Assembly: GCA_012719255.1 (NCBI GenBank)
Contig: JAAYAS010000154.1
Location: 1 to 5,983 of the forward strand
Reading direction: 5' to 3'
Origin: Microbacteriaceae bacterium
Lineage (GTDB): Bacteria; Actinomycetota; Actinomycetes; Actinomycetales; Microbacteriaceae
Length of the DNA stretch: 5,983 nt
The stretch's first letter is position 1. Each line of letters starts with the position of its first letter. Positions 1 to 5,972 of this stretch are shown here, piece by piece. Both the position numbers and the translations under genes were made by a program. The notes under the pieces were generated by a model. The model searched no databases, was not told the DNA's origin, and saw nothing but the letters and a program-made list of their open reading frames with translations.

Positions 1-52
1 CGAGCGAGATGTTCACCTTGCCGGGGGCGCGGGCGATGACGGGGCGGACCAT
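1..52 (-). CDS. ispE: 4-diphosphocytidyl-2-C-methyl-D-erythritol kinase, N-terminal fragment (runs off window)
   Basis: Only the first 17 codons are present, reading MVRPVIARAPGKVNISL. The ARAPGKVN-(I/L)-SL stretch is the conserved N-terminal strand of the IspE branch of the GHMP kinase superfamily. IspE phosphorylates the 2-hydroxyl of CDP-methylerythritol with ATP in the cytosolic MEP pathway to isoprenoid precursors. The position directly downstream of rsmA fits, because rsmA-ispE is a common actinobacterial pair (Rv1010-Rv1011 in M. tuberculosis). The ATG at 52 lies 10 bases after the rsmA stop. The only G-rich stretch (GGGTGG, 59-54) is one base from the ATG, too close to act as a Shine-Dalgarno site, so translational coupling to rsmA is likely. 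An in-frame TTG at 61 is a less likely start. The kinase ATP-binding and catalytic motifs lie outside the window, so identity rests on this short motif plus context. Confidence 0.85.
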   Translation of the reverse strand, partial: MVRPVIARAPGKVNISL

Positions 53-62
53 GCCACCCAAG

Positions 63-926
63 CTAGCCGTCGGCGGATGCGAGCCGGATGAAGTCGGCCG
101 CCGCGAGCTGCTCGCCGCGGGCGGTCGGGTCGATGCCGGCCGCCTCGCAGGCCGCCGACGCGGCGGCCGCGGAGCCGCCGTAGGCGGGCGCGAGGGCCTG
201 CCGGAGCATCTTGCGGCGCTGCCCGAACGCGGCGTCGACGAGCTCGAACATGCGCCGCCGCAGCGGCTCGTCGCCGAGCGGCGCGTCGTGCGCCTCGAAG
301 GCGACGAGGATCGAGTCGACGTTCGGCACCGGCCAGAACACCTTGCGGCCGACGAGCCCGGCGGTGCGCCAGCGCCCGTACCAGGCGGCCTTCGCGCTCG
401 GCGCGCCGTACACCTTCGAGCCGGGCTCGGCGGCGAGCCGCTCCCCCACCTCGCGCTGCACCATGACGACGCCGCGGCGCAGCGACGGCACCCGCTCGAG
501 GAGGTGCAGCAGCACCGGCACCGACACGTTGTACGGGAGGTTCGCGACGATCGCGATCGGCGCGCCGGGCACCTCGTCGACGCGCAGCGCATCCGAGACG
601 ATCACCTCGAGCGAGTCGGCGGCGGCCGGCGCCATGAGCTCGACCGTGCGCGGCAGCTGCGCGGCGAGCCGCTCGTCGATCTCGATGGCGGTGACCCGCG
701 CGCCCGCCTCGAGGAGGGCGAGGGTGAGCGAGCCGAGGCCGGGGCCGACCTCGACGACGTGCTCGCCGGCGGCGATGCCGGCGGTCGCGACGATGCGCCG
801 CACCGTGCCGTGGTCGTGCACGAAGTTCTGGCCGAGCTTCTTCGTCGGGGTCACGTCGAGCAGTGCCGCGAGGTCGCGGATCTCGGCGGGGCCGAGCAGC
901 CGCGCGGCCGGCTCGTCGGCGCTCAT
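63..926 (-). CDS. rsmA: 16S rRNA (adenine(1518)-N6/adenine(1519)-N6)-dimethyltransferase
   Basis: RsmA (KsgA) is a SAM-dependent enzyme that dimethylates two adjacent adenines in the 3'-terminal helix 45 loop of 16S rRNA late in 30S assembly. The 287-residue protein shows the full family signature: KKLGQNF at 29-35, the SAM-binding motif I EVGPGLGSLT at 59-68, the acidic EID at 82-84 that ends strand 2, and the catalytic motif IV NLPYN at 129-133. It continues with VMVQREVGERLAA at 154-166, the substrate-side loop FWPVPNVDS at 197-205, and the C-terminal rRNA-contact region FGQRRKMLR at 234-242. Length is normal and nothing is missing. The ATG at 926 overlaps the tatD stop in an ATGA arrangement, and a GGAG Shine-Dalgarno (938-935, inside tatD) sits 8 bases upstream, so it should be translated efficiently and coupled to tatD. 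ispE follows 10 bases downstream. Identity is secure. Confidence 0.97.
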   Translation of the reverse strand: MSADEPAARLLGPAEIRDLAALLDVTPTKKLGQNFVHDHGTVRRIVATAGIAAGEHVVEVGPGLGSLTLALLEAGARVTAIEIDERLAAQLPRTVELMAPAAADSLEVIVSDALRVDEVPGAPIAIVANLPYNVSVPVLLHLLERVPSLRRGVVMVQREVGERLAAEPGSKVYGAPSAKAAWYGRWRTAGLVGRKVFWPVPNVDSILVAFEAHDAPLGDEPLRRRMFELVDAAFGQRRKMLRQALAPAYGGSAAAASAACEAAGIDPTARGEQLAAADFIRLASADG

Positions 927-1855
927 GCGGCGCGCTCCGCGAGCCAGGCGCGGCGCGCCTCCGGCTCGAACGGGCCGTAGAGCCCGAGCGTGTTCTCGGC
1001 GATCCGCGCGGCGAGCGCATCCGCGTCGGCGCCGAGGTGCTCGGCCATGAACCGCACCGTCACCGGCACGAGGTAGGGCGCGTTCGGGCGGCCGCGGAAC
1101 GGGATCGGCGTGAGGAACGGCGCGTCGGTCTCGACGAGCACGAGCTCGCGCGGCAGCACCTCGAGCGCCTCGCGGAGGTTCGGCGCGTTCTTGAAGGTGA
1201 CGTTGCCGGCGAACGACACGAACCAGCCCTCGTCGGCGGCGATGCGGGCGAGCGCGGCGTCGCCCGAGAAGCAGTGGAACACCGTGCCGGCCGGTGCGCC
1301 GACGCGCCGCAGCGTCGCCACGACGTCGTCGTGCGCCTCGCGGTCGTGGATCTGCATCGGCCGGCCGAGCCGCTTCGCGAGGTCGATGTGCCGCTCGAAC
1401 GACTCGAGCTGCGCGCGGAGGTTGTCGTCGCCGCTCGTGCGGTAGTAGTCGAGCCCGGTCTCGCCGATCGCGGCGACCCGCTCGTCGTGCGCGAGCGCCT
1501 CGATCTCGTCGAGCGCGGCCTCGAGGCCGCCCGCCGCGGCGAGCCGCGGGGCCTCGTTCGGGTGGATCGCGACCGCCGCGAGCAGCCGCGGCTCGCGGTT
1601 CGCCGCCTCGACCTGCCAGCGGCTCGAGGCGACGTCGCCGCCGACGGTGATCGCGCCGGCGATGCCGGCCCGCGCCGCGAGGTCCATGTGCTCGACGACG
1701 TCGAGGCCGACCTCTCCGTCCTCGATCTCGAGGTGCGTGTGGTTGTCGTAGCAGAGCGCGCCGAGCGGCTCGGGCACCTCGGGGTACTTCAGCTCGCGCC
1801 GGTGGCCCGTCTCGGCGACCGGGTCGCGGCGGTTCGGATGCGGCTGCGCGAGCAT
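923..1855 (-). CDS. tatD: TatD-family metal-dependent hydrolase / DNase
   Basis: This 310-residue protein is a TIM-barrel amidohydrolase-type enzyme of the TatD family. Members are divalent-metal deoxyribonucleases (3'-5' exonuclease in E. coli TatD) thought to act in DNA repair or nucleic-acid clean-up. The physiological substrate here cannot be read from sequence. Metal ligands are all in place: H39 and H41 in NHTHL, E132 in IGETGLDYYR (130-139), H170 in QIHDREAH (168-175), H194 in FHCFSG (193-198) and D244 in ETDAPFL (242-248). The RGRPNAPY segment (254-261) is also typical. About 36 residues precede the first metal motif; such a YPxxPEPL-like leader is common in actinobacterial homologues as I recall them. 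The ATG at 1855 is one base after the metG stop and lacks a good Shine-Dalgarno site, so it probably relies on reinitiation. Its stop overlaps the rsmA start by four bases. No rpfB gene lies between tatD and rsmA, unlike in M. tuberculosis. Confidence 0.95.
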   Translation of the reverse strand: MLAQPHPNRRDPVAETGHRRELKYPEVPEPLGALCYDNHTHLEIEDGEVGLDVVEHMDLAARAGIAGAITVGGDVASSRWQVEAANREPRLLAAVAIHPNEAPRLAAAGGLEAALDEIEALAHDERVAAIGETGLDYYRTSGDDNLRAQLESFERHIDLAKRLGRPMQIHDREAHDDVVATLRRVGAPAGTVFHCFSGDAALARIAADEGWFVSFAGNVTFKNAPNLREALEVLPRELVLVETDAPFLTPIPFRGRPNAPYLVPVTVRFMAEHLGADADALAARIAENTLGLYGPFEPEARRAWLAERAA

Positions 1856-1856
1856 G

Positions 1857-3428
1857 CTAGGCGTCGGTCGTCTCGGCCGACTCGACCCGCGGGAAGAGCG
1901 CGTCGAGCTCGCCGACCCGGCCGGTCGAGCGCCACTCGAGGGCGTCGGCGATGCGCTGCTGCGCGAGCTCGCCCTCGGCGCCGATCGCGGCCCAGAGCTT
2001 CTCGGTCGCGACCGGGATCACCGGGTGGAGCAGCACGGCGAGCGCGCCGAGGCCGCGCACCGCGGTGTCGAGCACGGCGGCGAGGCGGCCGCGGTCGGCC
2101 TCCTGCTTCGCGAGCACCCACGGCTGCTGCTCGGTGATGTAGAGGTTGAGGCCGTCGACGAGCTTCCACACCTCGGCGATCGCCTGGTCGATCGCGAACC
2201 GGTCGATGGCCGCGTCGGAGTTCGCGATCGCGGTGCGGGCGAGCTCGAGGATGCGCTCGTCGTCCTGGTGGCGCTCGATGCCGCCGGGCAGCTCGGCGTC
2301 GAAGTACTTCCGCACCATCGCGAGCACGCGCGAGGCGAGGTTGCCGAAGCCGTTCGCGAGCTCGGCGTGGTAGCGGGCCGAGAGGTCCTCCCACGAGAAC
2401 GAGCCGTCCTGGCCGAAGTGGATCGCGCGCATGAAGTAGTAGCGGAACGCATCCGCCCCGAACTCGTCGGTGATCTGCTGCGGCGGGATGCCGGTGAGCT
2501 TCGACTTCGACATCTTCTCGCCGCCGACGAGCAGCCAGCCGGTCGCGAACACGCGCTTCGGCGGCGCGATCTGCGCGGCCATGAGCATCGCCGGCCAGAT
2601 CACCGCGTGGAAGCGGAGGATGTCCTTGCCGACGACGTGCTGGGCCGGCCAGCGGCGCTCGAACTCGCCGTCGTCGTCGCCGTAGCCGATCGCGGTGATG
2701 TAGTTGAGCAGCGCGTCGAACCACACGTAGACGACGTGCGCGTCGTCCCACGGCACCTTGATGCCCCAGTCGAAGCTCGTGCGCGAGATCGACAGGTCGT
2801 GGAGGCCCGACTTCACGAAGCTCACGACCTCGTTGCGGGCGCTCGCCGGCTGGATGAAGTCGGGGTTCGCCTCGTAGTAGTCGAGCAGCGGCTGCTGGAA
2901 GTCGCTGAGGCGGAAGAAGTAGTTGCGCTCGGAGAGCAGCTCCATCGGCTTCGAGTGGATCGCGCACACGAGCTGGCCCTCGTTCGCGCCCTCGCCCGGC
3001 ACGATCTCCGACTCGGGCTTGAACTCCTCGCAGCCGACGCAGTAGAGCGCCTCGAACTCGTCCTCGTAGATGAAGCCGGCGTCGTCGAGCTTCGAGAGGA
3101 ACTTCTGCACCCGCACCTCGTGGCGCTCCTCGGTGGTGCGGATGAAGTCGTCGTTCGAGAGGTTCAGGGTGTCGAGCAGCGGCTTCCACGACTCCTCGAC
3201 GAGCTTGTCGGCCCACTCCTTCGGGGTCACGCCGTTCGCCGCCGCCGAGCGCATGATCTTCTGCCCGTGCTCGTCGGTGCCGGTGAGGAACCACGTGTCG
3301 GTGCCCCGCTGGCGGTGCCAGCGGGCGAGCACGTCGGCCGCCACCTCGGCGTACGCGTGCCCGATGTGCGGCACGTCGTTGACGTAGAAGATGGGGGTCG
3401 TGACGTAGAAGGAATCGCCGGAAGCCAT
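1857..3428 (-). CDS. metG: Methionyl-tRNA synthetase
   Basis: MetG is the class I aminoacyl-tRNA synthetase that charges initiator and elongator tRNA-Met with methionine in the cytosol. The 523-residue protein has the Rossmann-fold signatures: HIGH at 21-24 (context PHIGHAY) and KMSKS at 305-309 (context GEKMSKSK). The connective-peptide insertion carries CVGC (C130, C133) and later CAIH (C155, H158). This is a single CxxC...CxxH knuckle, as in one-zinc enzymes, rather than the two-knuckle E. coli form. The anticodon-binding helical domain follows, with the expected FGNLASRVL (361-369) and EQQPWVLAK (433-441). There is no C-terminal tRNA-binding/dimerisation extension, so it is a short, probably monomeric form like the roughly 519-residue mycobacterial enzyme. 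The ATG at 3428 is chosen because MASGDSFYVTTPIFYVND is the natural N-terminus. Upstream in-frame sequence looks non-genic, and a -10-like hexamer ends 7 bases before the ATG. tatD starts one base after its stop. Confidence 0.97.
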   Translation of the reverse strand: MASGDSFYVTTPIFYVNDVPHIGHAYAEVAADVLARWHRQRGTDTWFLTGTDEHGQKIMRSAAANGVTPKEWADKLVEESWKPLLDTLNLSNDDFIRTTEERHEVRVQKFLSKLDDAGFIYEDEFEALYCVGCEEFKPESEIVPGEGANEGQLVCAIHSKPMELLSERNYFFRLSDFQQPLLDYYEANPDFIQPASARNEVVSFVKSGLHDLSISRTSFDWGIKVPWDDAHVVYVWFDALLNYITAIGYGDDDGEFERRWPAQHVVGKDILRFHAVIWPAMLMAAQIAPPKRVFATGWLLVGGEKMSKSKLTGIPPQQITDEFGADAFRYYFMRAIHFGQDGSFSWEDLSARYHAELANGFGNLASRVLAMVRKYFDAELPGGIERHQDDERILELARTAIANSDAAIDRFAIDQAIAEVWKLVDGLNLYITEQQPWVLAKQEADRGRLAAVLDTAVRGLGALAVLLHPVIPVATEKLWAAIGAEGELAQQRIADALEWRSTGRVGELDALFPRVESAETTDA

Positions 3429-3435
3429 GAGCGCC

Positions 3436-3441
3436 AGTCTA
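3436..3441 (-). promoter_or_regulatory. Predicted -10 element of metG, consistent with a leaderless transcript
   Basis: On the minus strand the sequence TAGACT ends 7 bases before the metG ATG. It matches the TANNNT core of actinobacterial housekeeping -10 elements. At the usual 6-7 base spacing from hexamer to start site, transcription would begin at or one base before the A of the ATG. There is no Shine-Dalgarno sequence in between, so a leaderless mRNA is the simplest reading. No good -35 is visible 16-18 bases upstream, where the sequence is only GC-rich. Leaderless starts are well documented in Actinobacteria. This specific promoter is inference from sequence. Confidence 0.6.
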
Positions 3442-3466
3442 GCCGCGCGGATGGCGCCCGCTTGCG

Positions 3467-3486
3467 CCCCGTGACGGCCCGTGACG
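3467..3486. repeat. Two-copy 10-base tandem repeat in the rsmI-metG gap
   Basis: The bases CCCCGTGACG (3467-3476) and GCCCGTGACG (3477-3486) are adjacent direct copies with 9 of 10 positions identical. They lie in the only real intergenic space of the window, about 25 bases upstream of the predicted metG -10. A 10-base period puts both copies on the same face of the helix, which is compatible with an activator or repressor site, but chance is plausible in such GC-rich DNA. The rest of the 71-base gap holds the metG -10 and a weak GC hairpin, and no gene. Confidence 0.4.
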
Positions 3487-3499
3487 CGCCGCCCCGCGC

Positions 3500-4315
3500 T
3501 CAGCCGCGCGCCGCGAGCGCCGCCTCGTAGAGATCGCGCTTGCCGAGCCCCGTCTCCTCGGCGACCGCGCCCGCCGCGTCCTTGAGCCGCATCCCGCCCG
3601 CGACGAGCTCGCGCACCCGGGCGAGCGCCGCATCCGGGTCGGCGGCGCGCGCGGGCGCGCCCGCGACGACGAGCACGATCTCGCCGCGCACGCCGTCGGC
3701 CGCCCACTCGGCGACCTCGGCCGCCGGGCCCCGCACGACCTCCTCGTGGAGCTTCGTGAGCTCGCGGCACACCGCGACGAGCCGGTCGGGATGCGCGGCG
3801 GCGAGCTCGGCGAGCGTCGCGCCGAGGCGGTGCGGCGACTCGTAGAACACGCTCGTGCGCGGCTCGTCGGCGAGCGCCGCGATCGCGCGGGCGCGCTCGC
3901 CGGCGCGGCGGGGCACGAAGCCCTCGAAGCAGAAGCGGTCGGTCGGCAGGCCCGAGATCGCGAGCGCCGTGATCACCGCGCTCGGCCCGGGCGCGCTCGT
4001 CACCGTCACCCCCGCCTCGTGGCAGGCGACGACGACCGGGTAGCCGGGGTCGGAGATGCCGGGCATGCCGGCGTCGCTGACGAGCACCACGTCGTGCTCG
4101 GCCGCGAGCGCGGCGATCGCCTCGGCCTGCTCGCGCTCGTTGTGCTCGTGCAGCGGGACGAGCCGCGGACGGGCGTCGACCTCGAGCAGGCGCAGCAGCT
4201 TCGCGGTGGTGCGGGTGTCCTCGCAGGCGACGACGTCGGCCGCGGCGAGCACCTGCACGAGCCGGCGGCTCGCGTCGTCGAGGTTGCCGATCGGGGTGCC
4301 GGCGAGGATCAGCAT
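3500..4315 (-). CDS. rsmI: 16S rRNA (cytidine(1402)-2'-O)-methyltransferase
   Basis: RsmI is a SAM-dependent tetrapyrrole-methylase-fold enzyme that 2'-O-methylates C1402 in the P-site of 16S rRNA, helping tune initiation and decoding fidelity. The 271-residue protein shows the family motifs in order: GTPIGNL at 6-12, ACEDTRTT at 30-37, SDAGMPGISDPGY at 80-92, APGPSA at 108-113, FCFEGFVPR at 128-136, FYESPHRL at 157-164 and RELTKLHEE at 184-192. A C-terminal helical region (about 220-271) ends with an LGKRDLYEAAL-type segment. The length is close to the E. coli protein. The ATG at 4315 begins right before the diagnostic LILAGTPIGN strand. A GGAAG Shine-Dalgarno (4327-4323, within the last codons of pmt) sits 7 bases upstream. 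The gene starts 4 bases after the pmt stop, so it is probably co-transcribed and coupled with pmt. The 71 bases downstream separate it from metG. Confidence 0.96.
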   Translation of the reverse strand: MLILAGTPIGNLDDASRRLVQVLAAADVVACEDTRTTAKLLRLLEVDARPRLVPLHEHNEREQAEAIAALAAEHDVVLVSDAGMPGISDPGYPVVVACHEAGVTVTSAPGPSAVITALAISGLPTDRFCFEGFVPRRAGERARAIAALADEPRTSVFYESPHRLGATLAELAAAHPDRLVAVCRELTKLHEEVVRGPAAEVAEWAADGVRGEIVLVVAGAPARAADPDAALARVRELVAGGMRLKDAAGAVAEETGLGKRDLYEAALAARG

Positions 4316-4319
4316 CGGG

Positions 4320-5960
4320 TCACTTCCATCCGGGGAGCCAGTGTGTGGTCGACCAGTACCACTCGGGGATGAGCACGCCCGTCCACACCGGGCCGAACCA
4401 GAGCGAGACGAGCGCGACGAGGCCGAGGAACGCCGCGAGCACCGTCATGATCGGGCCCCGCTGGCGGCGGTCGTCGCGCGGCGAGCCGGCGATCACCTGC
4501 AGCGCGAACGCCGCGGCGAGGAGCATGAACGGCAGCCAGGCGATGACGTAGAAGTGGTAGATCGAGGTGCGGCCGGTGACGAGCCACGGCAGCCAGCCCG
4601 CGCCGTAGCCGACGAGCAGCACCGCGTACCGCCAGTTCGGGCGCACGAAGGCGTAGAGCAGCACGAACACGATCGCGATCGTGCCGAGCCAGAAGATCAG
4701 CGGGTTCGACAGCGAGGTGATCGCGGTGACGCACCGGTCGGCGAGGCAGGCGGGGGTCTCGGCGCCGGTCGTGTACTCGTACGAGAACGCCGTCGGCCGC
4801 AGCAGGAACGGCCACTCGTAGGCCGGCGAGATGTACGGGTGGTCGCCGTGCAGGCCGCCGTGGAAGCCGAACGCCTGCGCGTGGTAGTGCCACAGGCTCT
4901 GCAGCGGCGCCGGCACCCACGACAGCGGCGCATCCCAGGCGTGGTCGGGGTTCGCGGCCCACTGCCGGTAGTAGCCGCCGCTCGTGCTCAGCCACCCCCA
5001 CCAGGTCGCGATGTAGACGGCGATCGCGAGCGGGATCGTGAGCAGGAACGACGCCCAGCTCTGCCCGAGGAGCGCCGCCGGCAGCCAGCCCTGGATGCCC
5101 GCCTCGCGCCGGGCCGCGGCGTCGAAGCCGAGGCTGAGCAGGCAGTAGGCGGCGAGCCACACCGCGCCCGACCACTTGATGCCCGTGGCGAGCGCGAGCG
5201 CCACCGCCATCGCGACGAGCCAGGGGCGCGCGAGCAGCACCGGGCCCCCGATGAGCGGCGTCCCGGGCCCGTGCTTCGCGCGCCAGCGCTCGGGCCAGGC
5301 GAGCATCTGCCGGCGCTGCTGCTCGCGGTCGAGCAGCAGGAAGAGCGTGCCGAGCAGCACGAAGAACATCAGCAGGCCGTCGAGGATCGAGATGCGGCTC
5401 GTCGCGATGGCGTGGCCGTCGATGGCGAGGAAGCCCGCGGCGATCGCCGCGAGCGCGATCGAGCCGAACAGCCGGCGGCCGACGAGGTAGAGCAGCGGCA
5501 CCGCGAGCGTGCCGAGCAGCGCGACCGCCGCGCGCCAGGCGTAGGCGTGCTCGGGGCCGAGCAGCTGCATCCCCCAGCCGATGAGCAGCTTGCCGAACGG
5601 CGGATGCACGACGTACGCGGGCTGCTCGGGATCGTAGGCGCCGACGTCGCCGGCGGCGAACGCCTCGCGGCCGCCCTCGTCGGGGAAGCGCGCCTCGTAG
5701 CCCTCGTTGACGAGGGTCCAGGAATCGAGCACGTAGTACACCTCGTCGAACACGAGCCGGTGCGGGTCGCCGAGGCGGATGAACCGGATCGCGGCGGCGA
5801 CGAGGGTGAGCACCGCGACGATCGCCCACTCGAGCCGGCGGCGGCGCGCGGGGGTCGCGGTGGCGCGGGCCCAGAGGTCGTCGGCCCACGAGCCGCCCGG
5901 CGGCGCGAGCCGGTGCGCGCCGGTGCGCTGCTGCGCGGATGCGGGGGTCGCCTGGGTCAC
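4320..5960 (-). CDS. pmt: Polyprenyl-phosphate-mannose:protein O-mannosyltransferase (GT39, PMT family)
   Basis: This 546-residue polytopic membrane protein matches the PMT/GT39 family. In Actinobacteria these enzymes transfer mannose from polyprenyl-phosphate mannose to Ser/Thr of Sec-exported proteins at the outer face of the membrane (M. tuberculosis Rv1002c). After a basic cytoplasmic N-tail (RRRR at 39-42), TM1 spans about 43-61. The first external loop carries the catalytic Asp-Glu pair D72-E73 in FDEVYYV, followed by HPPFGK at 119-124. Further TM segments lie near 143-161, 167-181, 193-210, 247-277 (probably two short spans or one long) and 301-319. The family motifs SRISILDG (188-195) and GIKWSG (260-265) are present. 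The C-terminal PMT_4TMC-like part begins near 340 and includes SPAYEWPFLLRP (378-389) and helices near 421-439, 444-461, 467-491 and 505-522. C405 and C410 could form a disulfide in an external loop. The start is GTG at 5960; no alternative start precedes TM1. Confidence 0.92.
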   Translation of the reverse strand: MTQATPASAQQRTGAHRLAPPGGSWADDLWARATATPARRRRLEWAIVAVLTLVAAAIRFIRLGDPHRLVFDEVYYVLDSWTLVNEGYEARFPDEGGREAFAAGDVGAYDPEQPAYVVHPPFGKLLIGWGMQLLGPEHAYAWRAAVALLGTLAVPLLYLVGRRLFGSIALAAIAAGFLAIDGHAIATSRISILDGLLMFFVLLGTLFLLLDREQQRRQMLAWPERWRAKHGPGTPLIGGPVLLARPWLVAMAVALALATGIKWSGAVWLAAYCLLSLGFDAAARREAGIQGWLPAALLGQSWASFLLTIPLAIAVYIATWWGWLSTSGGYYRQWAANPDHAWDAPLSWVPAPLQSLWHYHAQAFGFHGGLHGDHPYISPAYEWPFLLRPTAFSYEYTTGAETPACLADRCVTAITSLSNPLIFWLGTIAIVFVLLYAFVRPNWRYAVLLVGYGAGWLPWLVTGRTSIYHFYVIAWLPFMLLAAAFALQVIAGSPRDDRRQRGPIMTVLAAFLGLVALVSLWFGPVWTGVLIPEWYWSTTHWLPGWK

Positions 5961-5966
5961 CCGGCC

Positions 5967-5972
5967 ATCGTA
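5967..5972 (-). promoter_or_regulatory. Predicted -10 element of pmt-rsmI, consistent with a leaderless transcript
   Basis: The minus-strand sequence TACGAT ends 6 bases before the GTG start of pmt and fits the TANNNT -10 core well. Transcription 7 bases downstream would begin at the first base of the GTG. No Shine-Dalgarno sequence lies upstream of the GTG, which supports a leaderless mRNA. The -35 region would fall beyond the window edge (after about 5988), so it cannot be judged. Confidence 0.6.

Larger units (their letters stand above)
74..5943. repeat. Dispersed over-represented word GCATCC/GGATGC (often CGCATCCG)
   Basis: By direct reading, the hexamer (either orientation) starts at 75, 589, 1017, 1836, 2249, 2449, 2486, 3589, 3630, 3789, 4930, 5093, 5567, 5602 and 5937. 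The extended octamer CGCATCCG/CGGATGCG starts at 74, 588, 1016, 1835, 2448, 3629 and 5936. All copies are inside coding regions and occur in both orientations (seven GGATGC and eight GCATCC on the coding strand). A base-composition estimate at about 73% GC predicts about four hexamers and fewer than one octamer. The word is described here as a feature of DNA composition; its function is unknown. Confidence 0.65.

Noticed and set aside
1851..1858. Palindrome AGCATGCT at the metG-tatD junction as a regulatory site
   Set aside because: Only 8 bases, formed by the stop and start codons and their immediate neighbours; no extended symmetry.
3453..3468. GC hairpin (GGCGC, 6-base loop, GCGCC) as a terminator after rsmI
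   Set aside because: The stem is only 5 base pairs, there is no T-tract, and such short inverted repeats are frequent by chance at this GC content.
9..3530. Long plus-strand open frames (for example 9-980, 863-2137 and 1854-3530)
   Set aside because: They lie antisense to rsmA, tatD and metG. Their translations are dominated by Arg, Ala, Val, Glu and Asp with no recognisable domain, as expected for shadow frames in GC-rich DNA with strong wobble bias.
3429..3770. N-terminal extension of the metG reading frame to 3770
   Set aside because: The extension overlaps the well-defined 3' end of rsmI and encodes low-complexity Arg/Gly/Ala sequence. The ATG at 3428 gives the standard MetG N-terminus.
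4309..5889. Long minus-strand open frame overlapping pmt in another frame
   Set aside because: Its Arg/Pro/Ala-rich translation has no domain, whereas the frame 4320-5960 has clear PMT motifs and membrane helices.
5957..5968. Three-codon upstream reading frame (ATG GCC GGG TGA) whose stop overlaps the pmt GTG
   Set aside because: The ATG lies within the predicted -10, so it would not be transcribed from that promoter. It is more simply explained as chance.
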